Assembly: GCF_000382205.1 (NCBI RefSeq)
Contig: NZ_KB907793.1
Coordinates: 124,001-188,000, forward strand
Length of the DNA: 64,000 bases
Origin: Dyadobacter beijingensis DSM 21582
Lineage (GTDB): Bacteria > Bacteroidota > Bacteroidia > Cytophagales > Spirosomataceae
Direction of reading: 5' to 3'
This document shows positions 27,301-35,171 of this stretch, piece by piece (positions within the stretch are counted from its first letter, which is position 1; each line of letters starts with the position of its first letter). The translations under genes and the position numbers were made by a program. The notes below the pieces were generated by a model. The model was not told the DNA's origin, did not search any database, and saw only the letters and a list, made by a program, of their open reading frames with translations.

Positions 27301-30300
27301 GCTTTGCCGGCTTCCATTCTTCCATGGATTATCCCGGGTTGCACACTTATCCTTCGGGTGGTAGCTATAATCTGTTGTTCTTTACAGGAGGGCCGGGTTA
27401 TCAGGGTTTAAGTGGTAATAGTTTTGTGAATAAAAATTACTTTACCATCGGGTCCGGATGGCAGAATGGTGAGGGCAGCACCGCGGCTTATGCAGGCGCT
27501 ACCGTGTCATTAAATGGCAACCGCACCGTTTTCTCCGGTACCAACCAGATTCAGAACGCCGTCATCAACAATGCTTCCCGGGATTTTCAAATCGGCCAGG
27601 ACGACAACCATGGCGCGTTGAATGGGCAGTTGAACGAAGTGGTTGTATTTGAGCAACGACTTTCCGAGGATGAAATGAATCGGGTTGAAACCTACATGGC
27701 GATCAAATATGGCACAACCTACGCCGCGGGTACAAAAGATTATGTCAACTCATCTTCCGGCGTTGTGTGGGCAAATGCCGCCAACAATGGCTATCATTCC
27801 AACATTGCAGGTATTTCCCGTGACGACATGGGTTCCTTGTATCAGAAGCAGTCATGGAGCACCAACCCCGGCAGGCAGGTTTTGATCAGTACCACAGGTC
27901 TGGATAATACAAATGCCGGCAACACAGGTGTACTTTCCAACGGTCAATACCTGATCTGGGGTGACAACAATCTCGCAAAAGCGCCAACGGTTGCTATCGC
28001 AGGAATCGGTGATGTCAACTACCGCTTTGCATCGATCTGGAAAGCTCAAAATACGAACGGTGTTGGGACGGTAAGGGTTGCATGGCCTAAGGGGTATGCC
28101 AACCTGAAGCTGATCCAAAGCGGGGATGCAACCATCGATGCATCGGACGTAATAACAGCGATGGAGAACAGCCAGGTTGTGAACGGGATAGAATATGCCT
28201 ACGCCGATGTCACAATAGCGAACGGCCAGTATTTCACCTTTGCCGCATTTATCCAGGCACCGGGTGGTGTAACCAACAACCTGAGCTACTGGTACCGGGC
28301 TGACAAGTTTGCCGACGCCAGCGGTGACGGGGCGGATGTCAACTCATGGACCGACTTCACATCGGGTACCATATCTGCACAGTTGGGTGAGAATGCTTTG
28401 CCCAAGTTAAAAAATGGCGAGGCTACTTATTTTAATTTCAACCCTGGAATCAACTATACGGCAGGTGCACAGGCTTTGGGGAATTTGAATGTACAAACAG
28501 TTACAGCCTTAAATTTCGACATCTATACTTTAACGAAAGAGAATTTAAATTCTGGTGGGGCCAACTCGAGGGTGTTTAGTTCATTGGTAGATAATGTCAC
28601 AACCACGGGAGGCATCAGGCATTGGGATGGGATTGGCTTGAATGAAAATGGGACACTCGAGCGTGTCAACGCTAGCCGTAATGCAAGTTATTTCGCAAAC
28701 CCGGGTGTCAACTATGCCTCAGGCAGTCCTAGTATCATGTATAACACTTTCACAAACACAACAAGCGGAAAAGGCTTGAATGGTGCAGCAACCGCTATTT
28801 CGTCCCCTCATACGGCGAACGGTCCGGTTACTGGTGGGCATGCAATTGGTTCTACCCAGTTTTCAAGTAATGGTAGCGACAATGCAGGCTTTATCGGACA
28901 CATAGGTGAAGTGGTTATTTACGGCAATGGCAACAATAGTGCAGCCGAAAAAAATAAAGTTGAGTCTTATCTGGCTATTAAGTACGGTGTAACGCTTAGT
29001 AATACAAACAATTACACCACGTCGGCAGGCACAGTAGTCTGGGATGCAGCAGCCAACAGCGGCTATTACACCAATGTGGCGGGTATCGGTAAGGACTTCA
29101 TTTCTGCATTGGAACAGAAGCAAAGCCGCAGCCAGCATGCCAACACCAACAACCAGGTGATCATCGGGCTGGGGGACATCGCCGCGACCAACGCTGCCAA
29201 TACCGGTACATTGTCGGACGGGCAGTTCCTCGTATGGGGTGATAACGGCAATACCCAGGCGATGACCAACACGGCCGGTACTTACACCGCATTCGAATAT
29301 GAGGGCAGCGCCAACAACGCGCGCCGCATGAACCGTATCTGGAAAGTACAGAACACCAATGTGGCCGGTGAGTTGCTGATACGTTTCCCGCAAGCTTCGG
29401 TAGGTACTACCACGCTGGCCAACGACGCGTGCGCAGGTTATGTGATCCTGTTCGCGTCCGACGCTGCGTTTTCGTCCAACGTGACGGCGGTACCCGTAAC
29501 TTTGAATGGCACAGACTATGAAGCCACTCACAGCTTCCCGAATGGCGCGAGCTACTTCACATTCGGCAAGGTAACACCGATCACCACGGGCACCGTGTAT
29601 CTGCCGGCGGTAGTGGAGGAAACCACCGAGTACAACGACAACTGCGGTACCGGCGCATGGACCTACTTCCGCAATAGCGCCGACGCTTCGCTGAAACTGC
29701 TCGCAACGTCGGGTCTGCCTGCAGACGTGCTCAATAACCTCACGGTGAAGATTACCCCCGAAGGCGTAACCTACACGGATGGCACCAAAACGACCAGCCT
29801 GATGCCGCGCATTGCATCGATTACCAATAGCTCCGCTACTCCATTCACAGGAGCCAAAGTACGGATCTATTACAGCGCATCCGAACTGGCTGCTACGCAA
29901 GTTCCGGGCGCTCAGGTGAACGCATGGTTCAAGTATGAAGGATCAGCGGAAGACGTCATCGCGAATGTGTACGGTTCCGGCGTGCTTGACGCAAGCAAGG
30001 CCGTCCAGCTGACACCTAACGCGAGCGGCGTGGAGGATGGGGTGAACTACGTGGAGTTCCATAACATTTCTTCACTTTCTTCATTCGTGTACCTATCGAC
30101 GACCTCCGAAACGGCATTGCCGGTTACGCTTACTTACTTCAAGGCAGCTAAGGAAGGTGGCATAGCCAATCTGGCCTGGGCTACTGCCGAAGAGGCGAAT
30201 AACAAGGGCTTCGAGATCCAGCGCAGCGCAGATGCACGCAGCTGGCATGTCATCGGGTTTGTGGAAAACCAAACCGAAGGTGGTAACAGCAAGGGTGCGT

Positions 30301-30656
30301 TGAGCTATGATTTCAAAGACGCGTCACCGATGGCGGGTACCAACTACTATCGTCTGAAGCAGATCGATCTCGATGGAACTTATGCGCATAGTTCTGTCGT
30401 GGCACTCCGGTTCGACGTTGTGAAAGGTGCATTGTCCGTGTACCCTAACCCGGTAGTCAATGGAAGATTGTCACTCAATCTGCCGCATGCCGGCACGTAC
30501 AAGGTGTCGATCTACAATGTCGCCGGCGTGGAAGTGATGCAAGCCAACCAGTCGGGTGACAGCCTGGATATCCGTAATCTGCGCGCAGGCCTGTATGTGG
30601 TCAGGATCGTGTACGCAAATGGCGAGAGTCACAGCAAGACATTTGTAGTGAAATAA
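24354..30656 (+). CDS. Giant T9SS surface protein with A-B-A-B tandem LamG-like modules
   Basis: This is a 2100-residue secreted protein with a signal peptide ending GARAQ. Four modules of ~420 residues follow, at roughly 33-450, 455-878, 881-1300 and 1308-1740. Each starts with a WYRAD segment and a LamG/concanavalin-like fold, then a conserved unit with NNVAGI, QKQS, QQVLI, TNAGN and LIWGDNG, and ends in GQYFTFA. Modules 1 and 3 are one subtype (QQWNE, ANFNPTVTF); 2 and 4 are another (WTDFA/T, YFNFNPG, FDIFTLTKE or FDIYTLTKE). The tail has a Fn-like stretch (FEIQRSADARSW) and a T9SS type A domain (LSVYPNPVVNG, GLYVVRIVYANG). It is probably a surface adhesin or glycan binder. A strong terminator follows. 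Confidence 0.9.
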   Translation: MKRNVQVAAIALASAMLTCFGARAQAPGGVSPAVWYRADAPGSVFSDAGSTAASNNTTVQQWNEAGGTGRNLIQATAGARPVFSNSSALANFNPTVTFDGSNDFLQFNAGTGVNLIDRANGSIYAAGYVNKLKQSGFAGFHASMDYPGLHIFGSNSKLLFFTGGPGYQGLSAAAYTAGMFFSAGSGWQNGAGTNASYAAATVSLNGTRTDYNGSQLYNANLSTGARDFRIGADNNYGAFSGQLNEVLVFEDKLTADQMDRVETYLAIKYGTTYANGTRDYKNSAGNVVWSASANAGLQNNVAGIANDGVLQQKQSWSTNPGQQVLIGTTGLTNTNAGNSLALNAGQYLIWGDNGLAKVPTVSTTAFPSVSHHFQAIWKVQNSGSVGTVRVAWPKGLKSLSLIQSSDQTIGAGDVLTPLTAEITINGVVYNYVDVTLADGQYFTFAAKVPAPGGVTTGLTQWYRADEGLAKVGGDGSNVTTWTDFARGTVSGKIATAPVPVFKQGATNYFNFNPGVNFTAIQQMLGNITTRTLENTSFDIFTLTKEGMSGTRYFNIGMNNTSFGGANWDQPGLYASGNIATRNSTGGGLGITNPGNIAFSTTIPSIMYHTFTNTSVRKGVNGAGLGTQYNVSARGQMTGGHIFGSNGGTNPPGGDDWGFTGHIGEVVIYGGGNLTAAERNRVDSYLAIKYGITLPAGVNYLNSNGNVAWDATANSTYHNNVAGIASDESSALNQKQSISVNKGQQVIISTTGLTDTNAGNGTSLADGQYLIWGDNGLSKTLSASFNFASVPTLNLRFAAIWKVQNTANTGTVRVAWPSGIPALTLIQSNDATIDDTDARTDMTANSVSVNGVSYNYADVTLSNGQYFTFAGFVSGPGNVASAAWYRADAAGQQFSDAGTTVAADGQSLQQWNEYKGTGYNLVQASAGNRPTFSNTTTLANFNPTVTFPGSQWMRYTAPTGVNVIDRANGSIYAAGYLNSLKNVGFAGFHSSMDYPGLHTYPSGGSYNLLFFTGGPGYQGLSGNSFVNKNYFTIGSGWQNGEGSTAAYAGATVSLNGNRTVFSGTNQIQNAVINNASRDFQIGQDDNHGALNGQLNEVVVFEQRLSEDEMNRVETYMAIKYGTTYAAGTKDYVNSSSGVVWANAANNGYHSNIAGISRDDMGSLYQKQSWSTNPGRQVLISTTGLDNTNAGNTGVLSNGQYLIWGDNNLAKAPTVAIAGIGDVNYRFASIWKAQNTNGVGTVRVAWPKGYANLKLIQSGDATIDASDVITAMENSQVVNGIEYAYADVTIANGQYFTFAAFIQAPGGVTNNLSYWYRADKFADASGDGADVNSWTDFTSGTISAQLGENALPKLKNGEATYFNFNPGINYTAGAQALGNLNVQTVTALNFDIYTLTKENLNSGGANSRVFSSLVDNVTTTGGIRHWDGIGLNENGTLERVNASRNASYFANPGVNYASGSPSIMYNTFTNTTSGKGLNGAATAISSPHTANGPVTGGHAIGSTQFSSNGSDNAGFIGHIGEVVIYGNGNNSAAEKNKVESYLAIKYGVTLSNTNNYTTSAGTVVWDAAANSGYYTNVAGIGKDFISALEQKQSRSQHANTNNQVIIGLGDIAATNAANTGTLSDGQFLVWGDNGNTQAMTNTAGTYTAFEYEGSANNARRMNRIWKVQNTNVAGELLIRFPQASVGTTTLANDACAGYVILFASDAAFSSNVTAVPVTLNGTDYEATHSFPNGASYFTFGKVTPITTGTVYLPAVVEETTEYNDNCGTGAWTYFRNSADASLKLLATSGLPADVLNNLTVKITPEGVTYTDGTKTTSLMPRIASITNSSATPFTGAKVRIYYSASELAATQVPGAQVNAWFKYEGSAEDVIANVYGSGVLDASKAVQLTPNASGVEDGVNYVEFHNISSLSSFVYLSTTSETALPVTLTYFKAAKEGGIANLAWATAEEANNKGFEIQRSADARSWHVIGFVENQTEGGNSKGALSYDFKDASPMAGTNYYRLKQIDLDGTYAHSSVVALRFDVVKGALSVYPNPVVNGRLSLNLPHAGTYKVSIYNVAGVEVMQANQSGDSLDIRNLRAGLYVVRIVYANGESHSKTFVVK

Positions 30657-30680
30657 CAAAGTGTGCTGGGGTAAGTAAAA

Positions 30681-30714
30681 ACAGTATCCGAAGTTTTCGG
30701 ATACTGTTTTTTTT
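30681..30714 (+). terminator. Strong intrinsic terminator
   Basis: ACAGTATCCGAA (30681-30692) pairs perfectly with TTCGGATACTGT (30696-30707) across a 3-nt loop and is followed by a run of T through 30714. It lies 25 bp after the stop of the 2100-residue T9SS gene. Confidence 0.93.
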
Positions 30715-30816
30715 ATTAACCATTTGATAGCCTTTCACTACGCTCTACCGCACTATATTCGTTGTCAGGGATACCACCCTTTTGGGCAAAAATGCGACTT
30801 TTAATGGCATTGGGCC

Positions 30817-31146
30817 TTAGTCGAAATACACCGAGAAAGGCAATTTGAAGGGATAGGAAATCCGCACGCCATTTACGGTGGCGGGGGTCCATTCGGGAAT
30901 CCGGTCGAAGACACGGTCCATTTCGGTCCGGATGTCGCTCTGTACCTCCCTGAGGTGGCCGGCGGAAATACGCTTTGCCCGGGATTTCATTCTGCTAAAA
31001 TCAATGCTGTCGATCGCGGGAACACCATCGGTGTCTATGGTGAAATGAATGTCAAATACACCTTCGTACGAATACTTGTTGACGGAAAGCGGGATTCTGA
31101 AATGGCGGTCGGTTACAACTAATTCGTGCCAAGGGATGTCAATCAA
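30817..31146 (-). CDS. TonB-C-like small protein, possibly a 5'-truncated remnant
   Basis: This 109-residue frame resembles the C-terminal domain of TonB-type energy transducers (GVFDIHFTIDTDGVPAIDSI, then IPEWTPATVNGVRISYPFKLPF). It lacks the TM helix and Pro-rich linker that a TonB needs. No ATG exists near the N-terminus: the only start is a TTG at 31146, an in-frame stop lies a few codons upstream, and the first Met is at residue 48. The upstream DNA is shared with the divergent lipoprotein gene. It may be a real small periplasmic-fold protein with a TTG start, or what is left of a larger gene. Confidence in the fold is moderate, in a functional gene low. Confidence 0.45.
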   Translation of the reverse strand: MIDIPWHELVVTDRHFRIPLSVNKYSYEGVFDIHFTIDTDGVPAIDSIDFSRMKSRAKRISAGHLREVQSDIRTEMDRVFDRIPEWTPATVNGVRISYPFKLPFSVYFD

Positions 31147-31167
31147 TGGAACTACAACCCGTCAATC

Positions 31168-31941
31168 ATGAAAGGAAATCTACTGGCACTTCTTTTTGCC
31201 ACGCTTTGGCTGGCATGCGGCTCAGACGACGAGTCGATTTTTGGCATCGAACCTGCATTGGCGTCTTACAATGACGACGCCCCTGCCCTGAAAAAAACCT
31301 ATTGCGGGGATTCCGATTGCAAGACGCTATCCAGCGAGGACAGGTACACGTATGATTCCCAGGGCAAACTGAGCCGCATCGAGAACTTCGGCCGCGCTGC
31401 CGGGGGGAGCTGGATCCCATATCAGTACAGCGAATTCGTGTACGCGCCTTCGGGGATGCTGGTCTCGAAAACGGAGTACATAAAAAACAACCAGAACGGC
31501 TGGGTCCGCTACACTGAAACGGAATTTGAATACGAAGCCGGGTTGCTGAAAGTCGAACGAAGCTACAATTTCCCCAATTCGTCGGGGACTAAAATGCCGG
31601 TCAGGTCTACATCGTATGACTATGCGAATGGAAAAAAGAGTGGGCAAAGATGGTATGACGTCGAGGGAAAACTGATGTACCGCGTGGAATACCGCTACAA
31701 AAACGATGTCCTGAGCCACGAAACATGGTATGATGCCAGCAATAAGGCGAACAGGACTTTTGAGCACAAATTCTCGGGAAACCGCAGGCAGATCGGCGAA
31801 TACCTCACGGCGTCAAGGGAGTTGCTCGCCATGATCGAAAAGTCGTATGACGACCAGGGAAGGTTGCTGACACAGGAAACGAAGGTTAACAATCCGCTGC
31901 TTTGCGCGCTTCCTCCCGGAAAAATTCAGTTTACCTACTAG
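31168..31941 (+). CDS. Lipoprotein with YD-like repeats
   Basis: This 257-residue lipoprotein uses ATG at 31168. A lipobox gives lipidated Cys17 (LWLAC), followed by Gly-Ser-Asp-Asp-Glu. An acidic run after the Cys fits the Bacteroidota surface lipoprotein export signal, so it may face outward. The rest contains repeated Tyr/Asp-rich units such as RYTYDSQGKLSRIENFG, EFVYAPSGMLVSK, FEYEAGLLKVERSY and SYDDQGRLLTQETK, spaced like RHS/YD repeats. These suggest a beta-rich filament-like fold. Function unknown. It overlaps the convergent DUF808 gene by 4 bp. Confidence 0.75.
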   Translation: MKGNLLALLFATLWLACGSDDESIFGIEPALASYNDDAPALKKTYCGDSDCKTLSSEDRYTYDSQGKLSRIENFGRAAGGSWIPYQYSEFVYAPSGMLVSKTEYIKNNQNGWVRYTETEFEYEAGLLKVERSYNFPNSSGTKMPVRSTSYDYANGKKSGQRWYDVEGKLMYRVEYRYKNDVLSHETWYDASNKANRTFEHKFSGNRRQIGEYLTASRELLAMIEKSYDDQGRLLTQETKVNNPLLCALPPGKIQFTY

Positions 31942-32816
31942 GTTGCTTTCGGTTTTTTGAAGCTCCCCGCCAGCCATTTGAACAGGCTTACGATTGCGGC
32001 AACGAGCAGTCCGGCGCCCAATCCAAGGACAAACTCTTTGATGATGGCCGGCAGGCCGGGGTAAAGGTCGTGCAGGAAATGGATATTGTGAGTAAATATT
32101 CCGCCGGCAACAAGCAGGAGGGCCAATGTTCCTACAATGCCCAGGAAACGGATCACAACCGGTAGCGCGGCAACAAGTAAATTTCCAACTTTTGCAAGCG
32201 GACCGGCATTATTCGTCCTGCGAATCAGGCCGTAACCGAGGTCATCCATCCTGACAATGAGCGCTACAATGCCGTAAACGCCCACTGTCGCAATCAATGC
32301 GACTGCGGACACGGTGATGATTTGTATCATCGACTGTTGGGTCGAAACGGCCCCAAGTGCGATAATGACGATTTCGACCGAGAGGATGAAGTCCGTCGTG
32401 ATCGCCGACTTAATTTTTGTTTTCTCCTGCACCGCGGCAGATACCGGCTGCTCCTCCTGCGTCGCAGCCGGCCGATGTTTGGGTCTTGCGAAGAATTCTA
32501 TGATTTTTTCTGCGCCTTCGTAAGCCAGGTAGCATCCTCCGAGCACAAGTATGTAGGTGATCGCCACGGGAACGAACGCGTTGAGCAGCAGGGCGATCGG
32601 TACGATTATCAATTTATTTATCAATGACCCTTTCGTAATTGCCCACAGGATTGGCAGCTCTCTTTCCGCCAGAAATCCGGTTGCTTTTTCTGCGTTCACC
32701 GCCAGGTCGTCTCCTAAAATTCCTGCCGTCTTGCGGGTAGCCACTTTCGTAGCCAGCGCAACATCGTCCATTAATGCAGCTATATCGTCGAGTATTGCGA
32801 AAAATCCTGATGCCAT
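31938..32816 (-). CDS. DUF808 (YedI-like) membrane protein
   Basis: This 292-residue protein matches the DUF808/YedI family from its first residues (MASGFFAILDDIAALMDDVA, then KTAGILGDDLAVNAEKA). It has several TM helices between ~75 and 285 and a long conserved N-terminal stretch. It is an inner-membrane protein of unknown function. The start is fixed by the conserved N-terminus. Its stop overlaps the end of the convergent lipoprotein gene by 4 bp. No operon partner is seen. Confidence 0.92.
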   Translation of the reverse strand: MASGFFAILDDIAALMDDVALATKVATRKTAGILGDDLAVNAEKATGFLAERELPILWAITKGSLINKLIIVPIALLLNAFVPVAITYILVLGGCYLAYEGAEKIIEFFARPKHRPAATQEEQPVSAAVQEKTKIKSAITTDFILSVEIVIIALGAVSTQQSMIQIITVSAVALIATVGVYGIVALIVRMDDLGYGLIRRTNNAGPLAKVGNLLVAALPVVIRFLGIVGTLALLLVAGGIFTHNIHFLHDLYPGLPAIIKEFVLGLGAGLLVAAIVSLFKWLAGSFKKPKAT

Positions 32817-33283
32817 TTATATAGTATTTGCAATCCAAAGCCTGCCAGCGCAGGAAGGCCAAAGTACGTAACCAAGAATCGTTCCTACAAGCATATGGCC
32901 TCAGAAGTACGATTTATTTCCCCGCTGCTTCGCCCGTCACGTTAAATTTGGTCAATGGTAATACGCGACAAACCTGCCGTTGTTAAATTCGATGAATGCA
33001 GTTTAGCTCCCTCCATATTGATTTTTTATGTTATCGAAGGTGCGTATGAATTTCTGGTGGGCAAAGAGAGATGTAGTCTCACCGTAGGGTATTCGAGGCC
33101 AATGGACTGAAAGTCGTCGGCCCGCCTCTCAGACTGTGATGCGCATTAACCAACGGATTGCTCCCGGCATGGGATACCATGGCAAGGCAACACGGGCGGC
33201 AATGGTATCAATAAAGCGGTTGCCCACTAGCGCCTGGTTTGCTGGCACAAGGTTTTTGATATCATTTACTTCAAACAACAAAC
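32817..33283. other. Intergenic region
   Basis: About 467 bp between the DUF808 gene (reading away) and a small hydrophilic protein. An 8-bp inverted repeat (GATACCAT at 33173-33180, ATGGTATC at 33202-33209) is the only structure noted. No recognisable coding sequence. Confidence 0.5.
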
Positions 33284-33517
33284 ATGGAAATCATGGGAAA
33301 TACAGATGATAAAGCAAAAAAGCGGCTAAAAAACGTAAATGAAGTTTACGACAACGACCCGGATGGTACATATTCGAAGGCCGGCCGCGAGGATGTGGGG
33401 GAACAGCCCAATGATCCGGCAGCCAATGCCCGGAAGACTTCGCCTGAAGAGGATTCCGGACAAAAAGAAGACACCAGGTTGAAGGCCGGCAATCGTGATC
33501 CGAAACCGGGCGGGTGA
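33284..33517 (+). CDS. Small hydrophilic hypothetical protein
   Basis: This 77-residue protein is very rich in Asp, Lys, Gly, Pro and Asn, with almost no hydrophobic residues after the start, so it is probably disordered. ATG at 33293 is an alternative start. Short charged proteins of this sort are common in Cytophagales and often stress-related, but no family is recognised. It is convergent with the DUF1343 gene. Confidence 0.5.
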   Translation: MEIMGNTDDKAKKRLKNVNEVYDNDPDGTYSKAGREDVGEQPNDPAANARKTSPEEDSGQKEDTRLKAGNRDPKPGG

Positions 33518-33564
33518 TAAGCAAAGGGTAGTGGCCCGGAAGTTACCCGCAGCCAGGACATTCC

Positions 33565-34794
33565 TCACGGATATAGAAGATACTTCTTTCTGATATCCTT
33601 AAATTGCTGCAGTCCGGGTTCCCAGCTTTTTCTGATCTCCGCTTCCGGCACGCCGGCGATGATCTGCTTCCTTAGTTGATCGGTTCCTATGCGGAGGTCG
33701 AAGGCGGATATGTCCTGGTTGGCCCTGCCGGGGGCGAAGAAATGGGCTTTGTCCGGATAGGCATTGTACAGCTCGATGAGCCAGGCCAGGTTGATCTGGC
33801 GGCTTTCGCGAAGTGGGGCGATATCGTACTCCCGAAGGTCGAGCCCGTAACACACGGAATCCTTATGATTCGGCCGCTCGCTCATTCCGGGAATGCCGAC
33901 CGGTTTGTAAGAAAATGAATATTTACCTTTCAATGCGGGTGCCCCGAGAATGGTAAATGGCATGTAAGTTCCGCGGCCTTCATTGATGGCCGTCCCTTCA
34001 AACATACATAAGCTGGGGAAAAGCAAAACGGCTTGCGGGGTATTCAGATTAGGCGATGGGTTGACCGGCAGCACATACGGCGTATCGTGGTCATAGTTCG
34101 CGACCTTGACAATCCTGATTTTACATTTTTTCGGCAGGTACCCTTCACCGTTCAGGTATTGGGCAAATTCGCCGATCGTCATGCCGTGCGTCATGGGCGT
34201 ATAATGGATGCCGATGGCGGATTTAAACCGGTCGTCCGTCATAACCGGCCCGTCTACGACGTATCCGTTCGGATTAGGCCTGTCGAGAATGAGTAGTTCT
34301 TTATCGTTTTCCCCGCACGCTTCCATTACATATTCGAGGGTGTTGATATTGGTATAATAACGGCAGCCAACATCCTGAATATCAAATACAAGTAAGTCGA
34401 TATCCGCCAGTTGCTCTTTCGTAGGCTTCTGGTTTTTTCCATATAGAGAAATGATCGGAAGACCGGTTTTCGCGTCCGTTTCGTTTTTAACCACGGCTCC
34501 GTTACTCGCATTTCCACGGAAACCATGCTCCGGCCCGAACACTTTAACCACCCGGATACCGAGGCTCAGCAAGCTGTCTACACTGCTTTTCGTACCGATA
34601 ATGGAACTTTGATTCGCGACCAGGCCAATTCGTTTTCCTTTCAAAAGCGGTAAATATTCCTCGGTCTGGTCTGCACCGGTGATAATTCCCTGCTCGCCGG
34701 CTTTGCGTTGCGTTGAAGATGCGGTTTGTGCGGTGCATTCGATGGTGCCGACGGACAGGACCGTCCAGAAAAGAATTACAATAAGTTTCGTCAT
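33565..34794 (-). CDS. DUF1343 protein, NamZ-like exo-beta-N-acetylmuramidase
   Basis: The protein is 409 residues from ATG at 34794, which starts a signal peptide (MTKLIVILFWTVLSVGTIEC). An open frame continues upstream to 34956 but has no signal or family match. The sequence follows DUF1343: GIVTGA-like and LVANQSSI near the start, GPEHGFRGNA, YGKNQKPT, LVFDIQDVGCRYYTNINTLE, and LDRPNPNG. Members include NamZ, which removes N-acetylmuramic acid from the non-reducing end of peptidoglycan fragments. Here it would act in the periplasm in cell-wall recycling. No other muropeptide genes are adjacent, so the exact substrate is inferred from the family. Confidence 0.9.
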   Translation of the reverse strand: MTKLIVILFWTVLSVGTIECTAQTASSTQRKAGEQGIITGADQTEEYLPLLKGKRIGLVANQSSIIGTKSSVDSLLSLGIRVVKVFGPEHGFRGNASNGAVVKNETDAKTGLPIISLYGKNQKPTKEQLADIDLLVFDIQDVGCRYYTNINTLEYVMEACGENDKELLILDRPNPNGYVVDGPVMTDDRFKSAIGIHYTPMTHGMTIGEFAQYLNGEGYLPKKCKIRIVKVANYDHDTPYVLPVNPSPNLNTPQAVLLFPSLCMFEGTAINEGRGTYMPFTILGAPALKGKYSFSYKPVGIPGMSERPNHKDSVCYGLDLREYDIAPLRESRQINLAWLIELYNAYPDKAHFFAPGRANQDISAFDLRIGTDQLRKQIIAGVPEAEIRKSWEPGLQQFKDIRKKYLLYP

Positions 34795-34967
34795 TTCAAG
34801 GGCTGTGGTTGATCGCTGCCATTCCTGGTCAGGCCTGAAAGTTATAGAATGTTGGGAAATAACCCGGCAAGGTTTGTTCCCAAACTTTCCGTCGTTCGTC
34901 CCGGCTGACGCACATTCGTCCCTGTTTTTTGTCCGGAAGCACATTCTGGGCCACATTTGGCTTCATT

Positions 34968-35165
34968 ATGGGCCTGCTCGATCTGGACAAAATCATCATT
35001 AAACGAACTGTTTTCGGCATCCGCTGCAAAGCCTGCGGCGGAAACCTGCTCGTGTCCGACAAACGCTGTATCCTGGGCTGTTTGGCGAAAATACTTTCGT
35101 TCGGCAGGATCAGGCCCGATTGCTACGAATGCGAGACCTGCAAAAAGCGCTACACATTGTTCTGA
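34968..35165 (+). CDS. Small zinc-ribbon protein
   Basis: This 65-residue protein has two CxxC pairs (CKACG near residue 22, CETCKKRY near the end) plus other Cys, the pattern of a zinc ribbon. The ATG at 34968 gives a natural start (MGLLDLDKIIIKRTVFG). It lies 173 bp from the divergent DUF1343 gene and ends 6 bp before the next gene, a T9SS protein, so the two may be cotranscribed. Role unknown. Confidence 0.6.
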   Translation: MGLLDLDKIIIKRTVFGIRCKACGGNLLVSDKRCILGCLAKILSFGRIRPDCYECETCKKRYTLF

Positions 35166-35171
35166 CCCCGC

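Noticed and set aside
28863..29900. 345-codon minus-strand frame inside the giant T9SS gene
   Set aside because: Antisense of repetitive coding sequence, with no plausible domain or signal.
34795..34956. N-terminal extension of the DUF1343 protein
   Set aside because: The extension hides the signal peptide, has no family similarity and is best read as upstream non-coding DNA.
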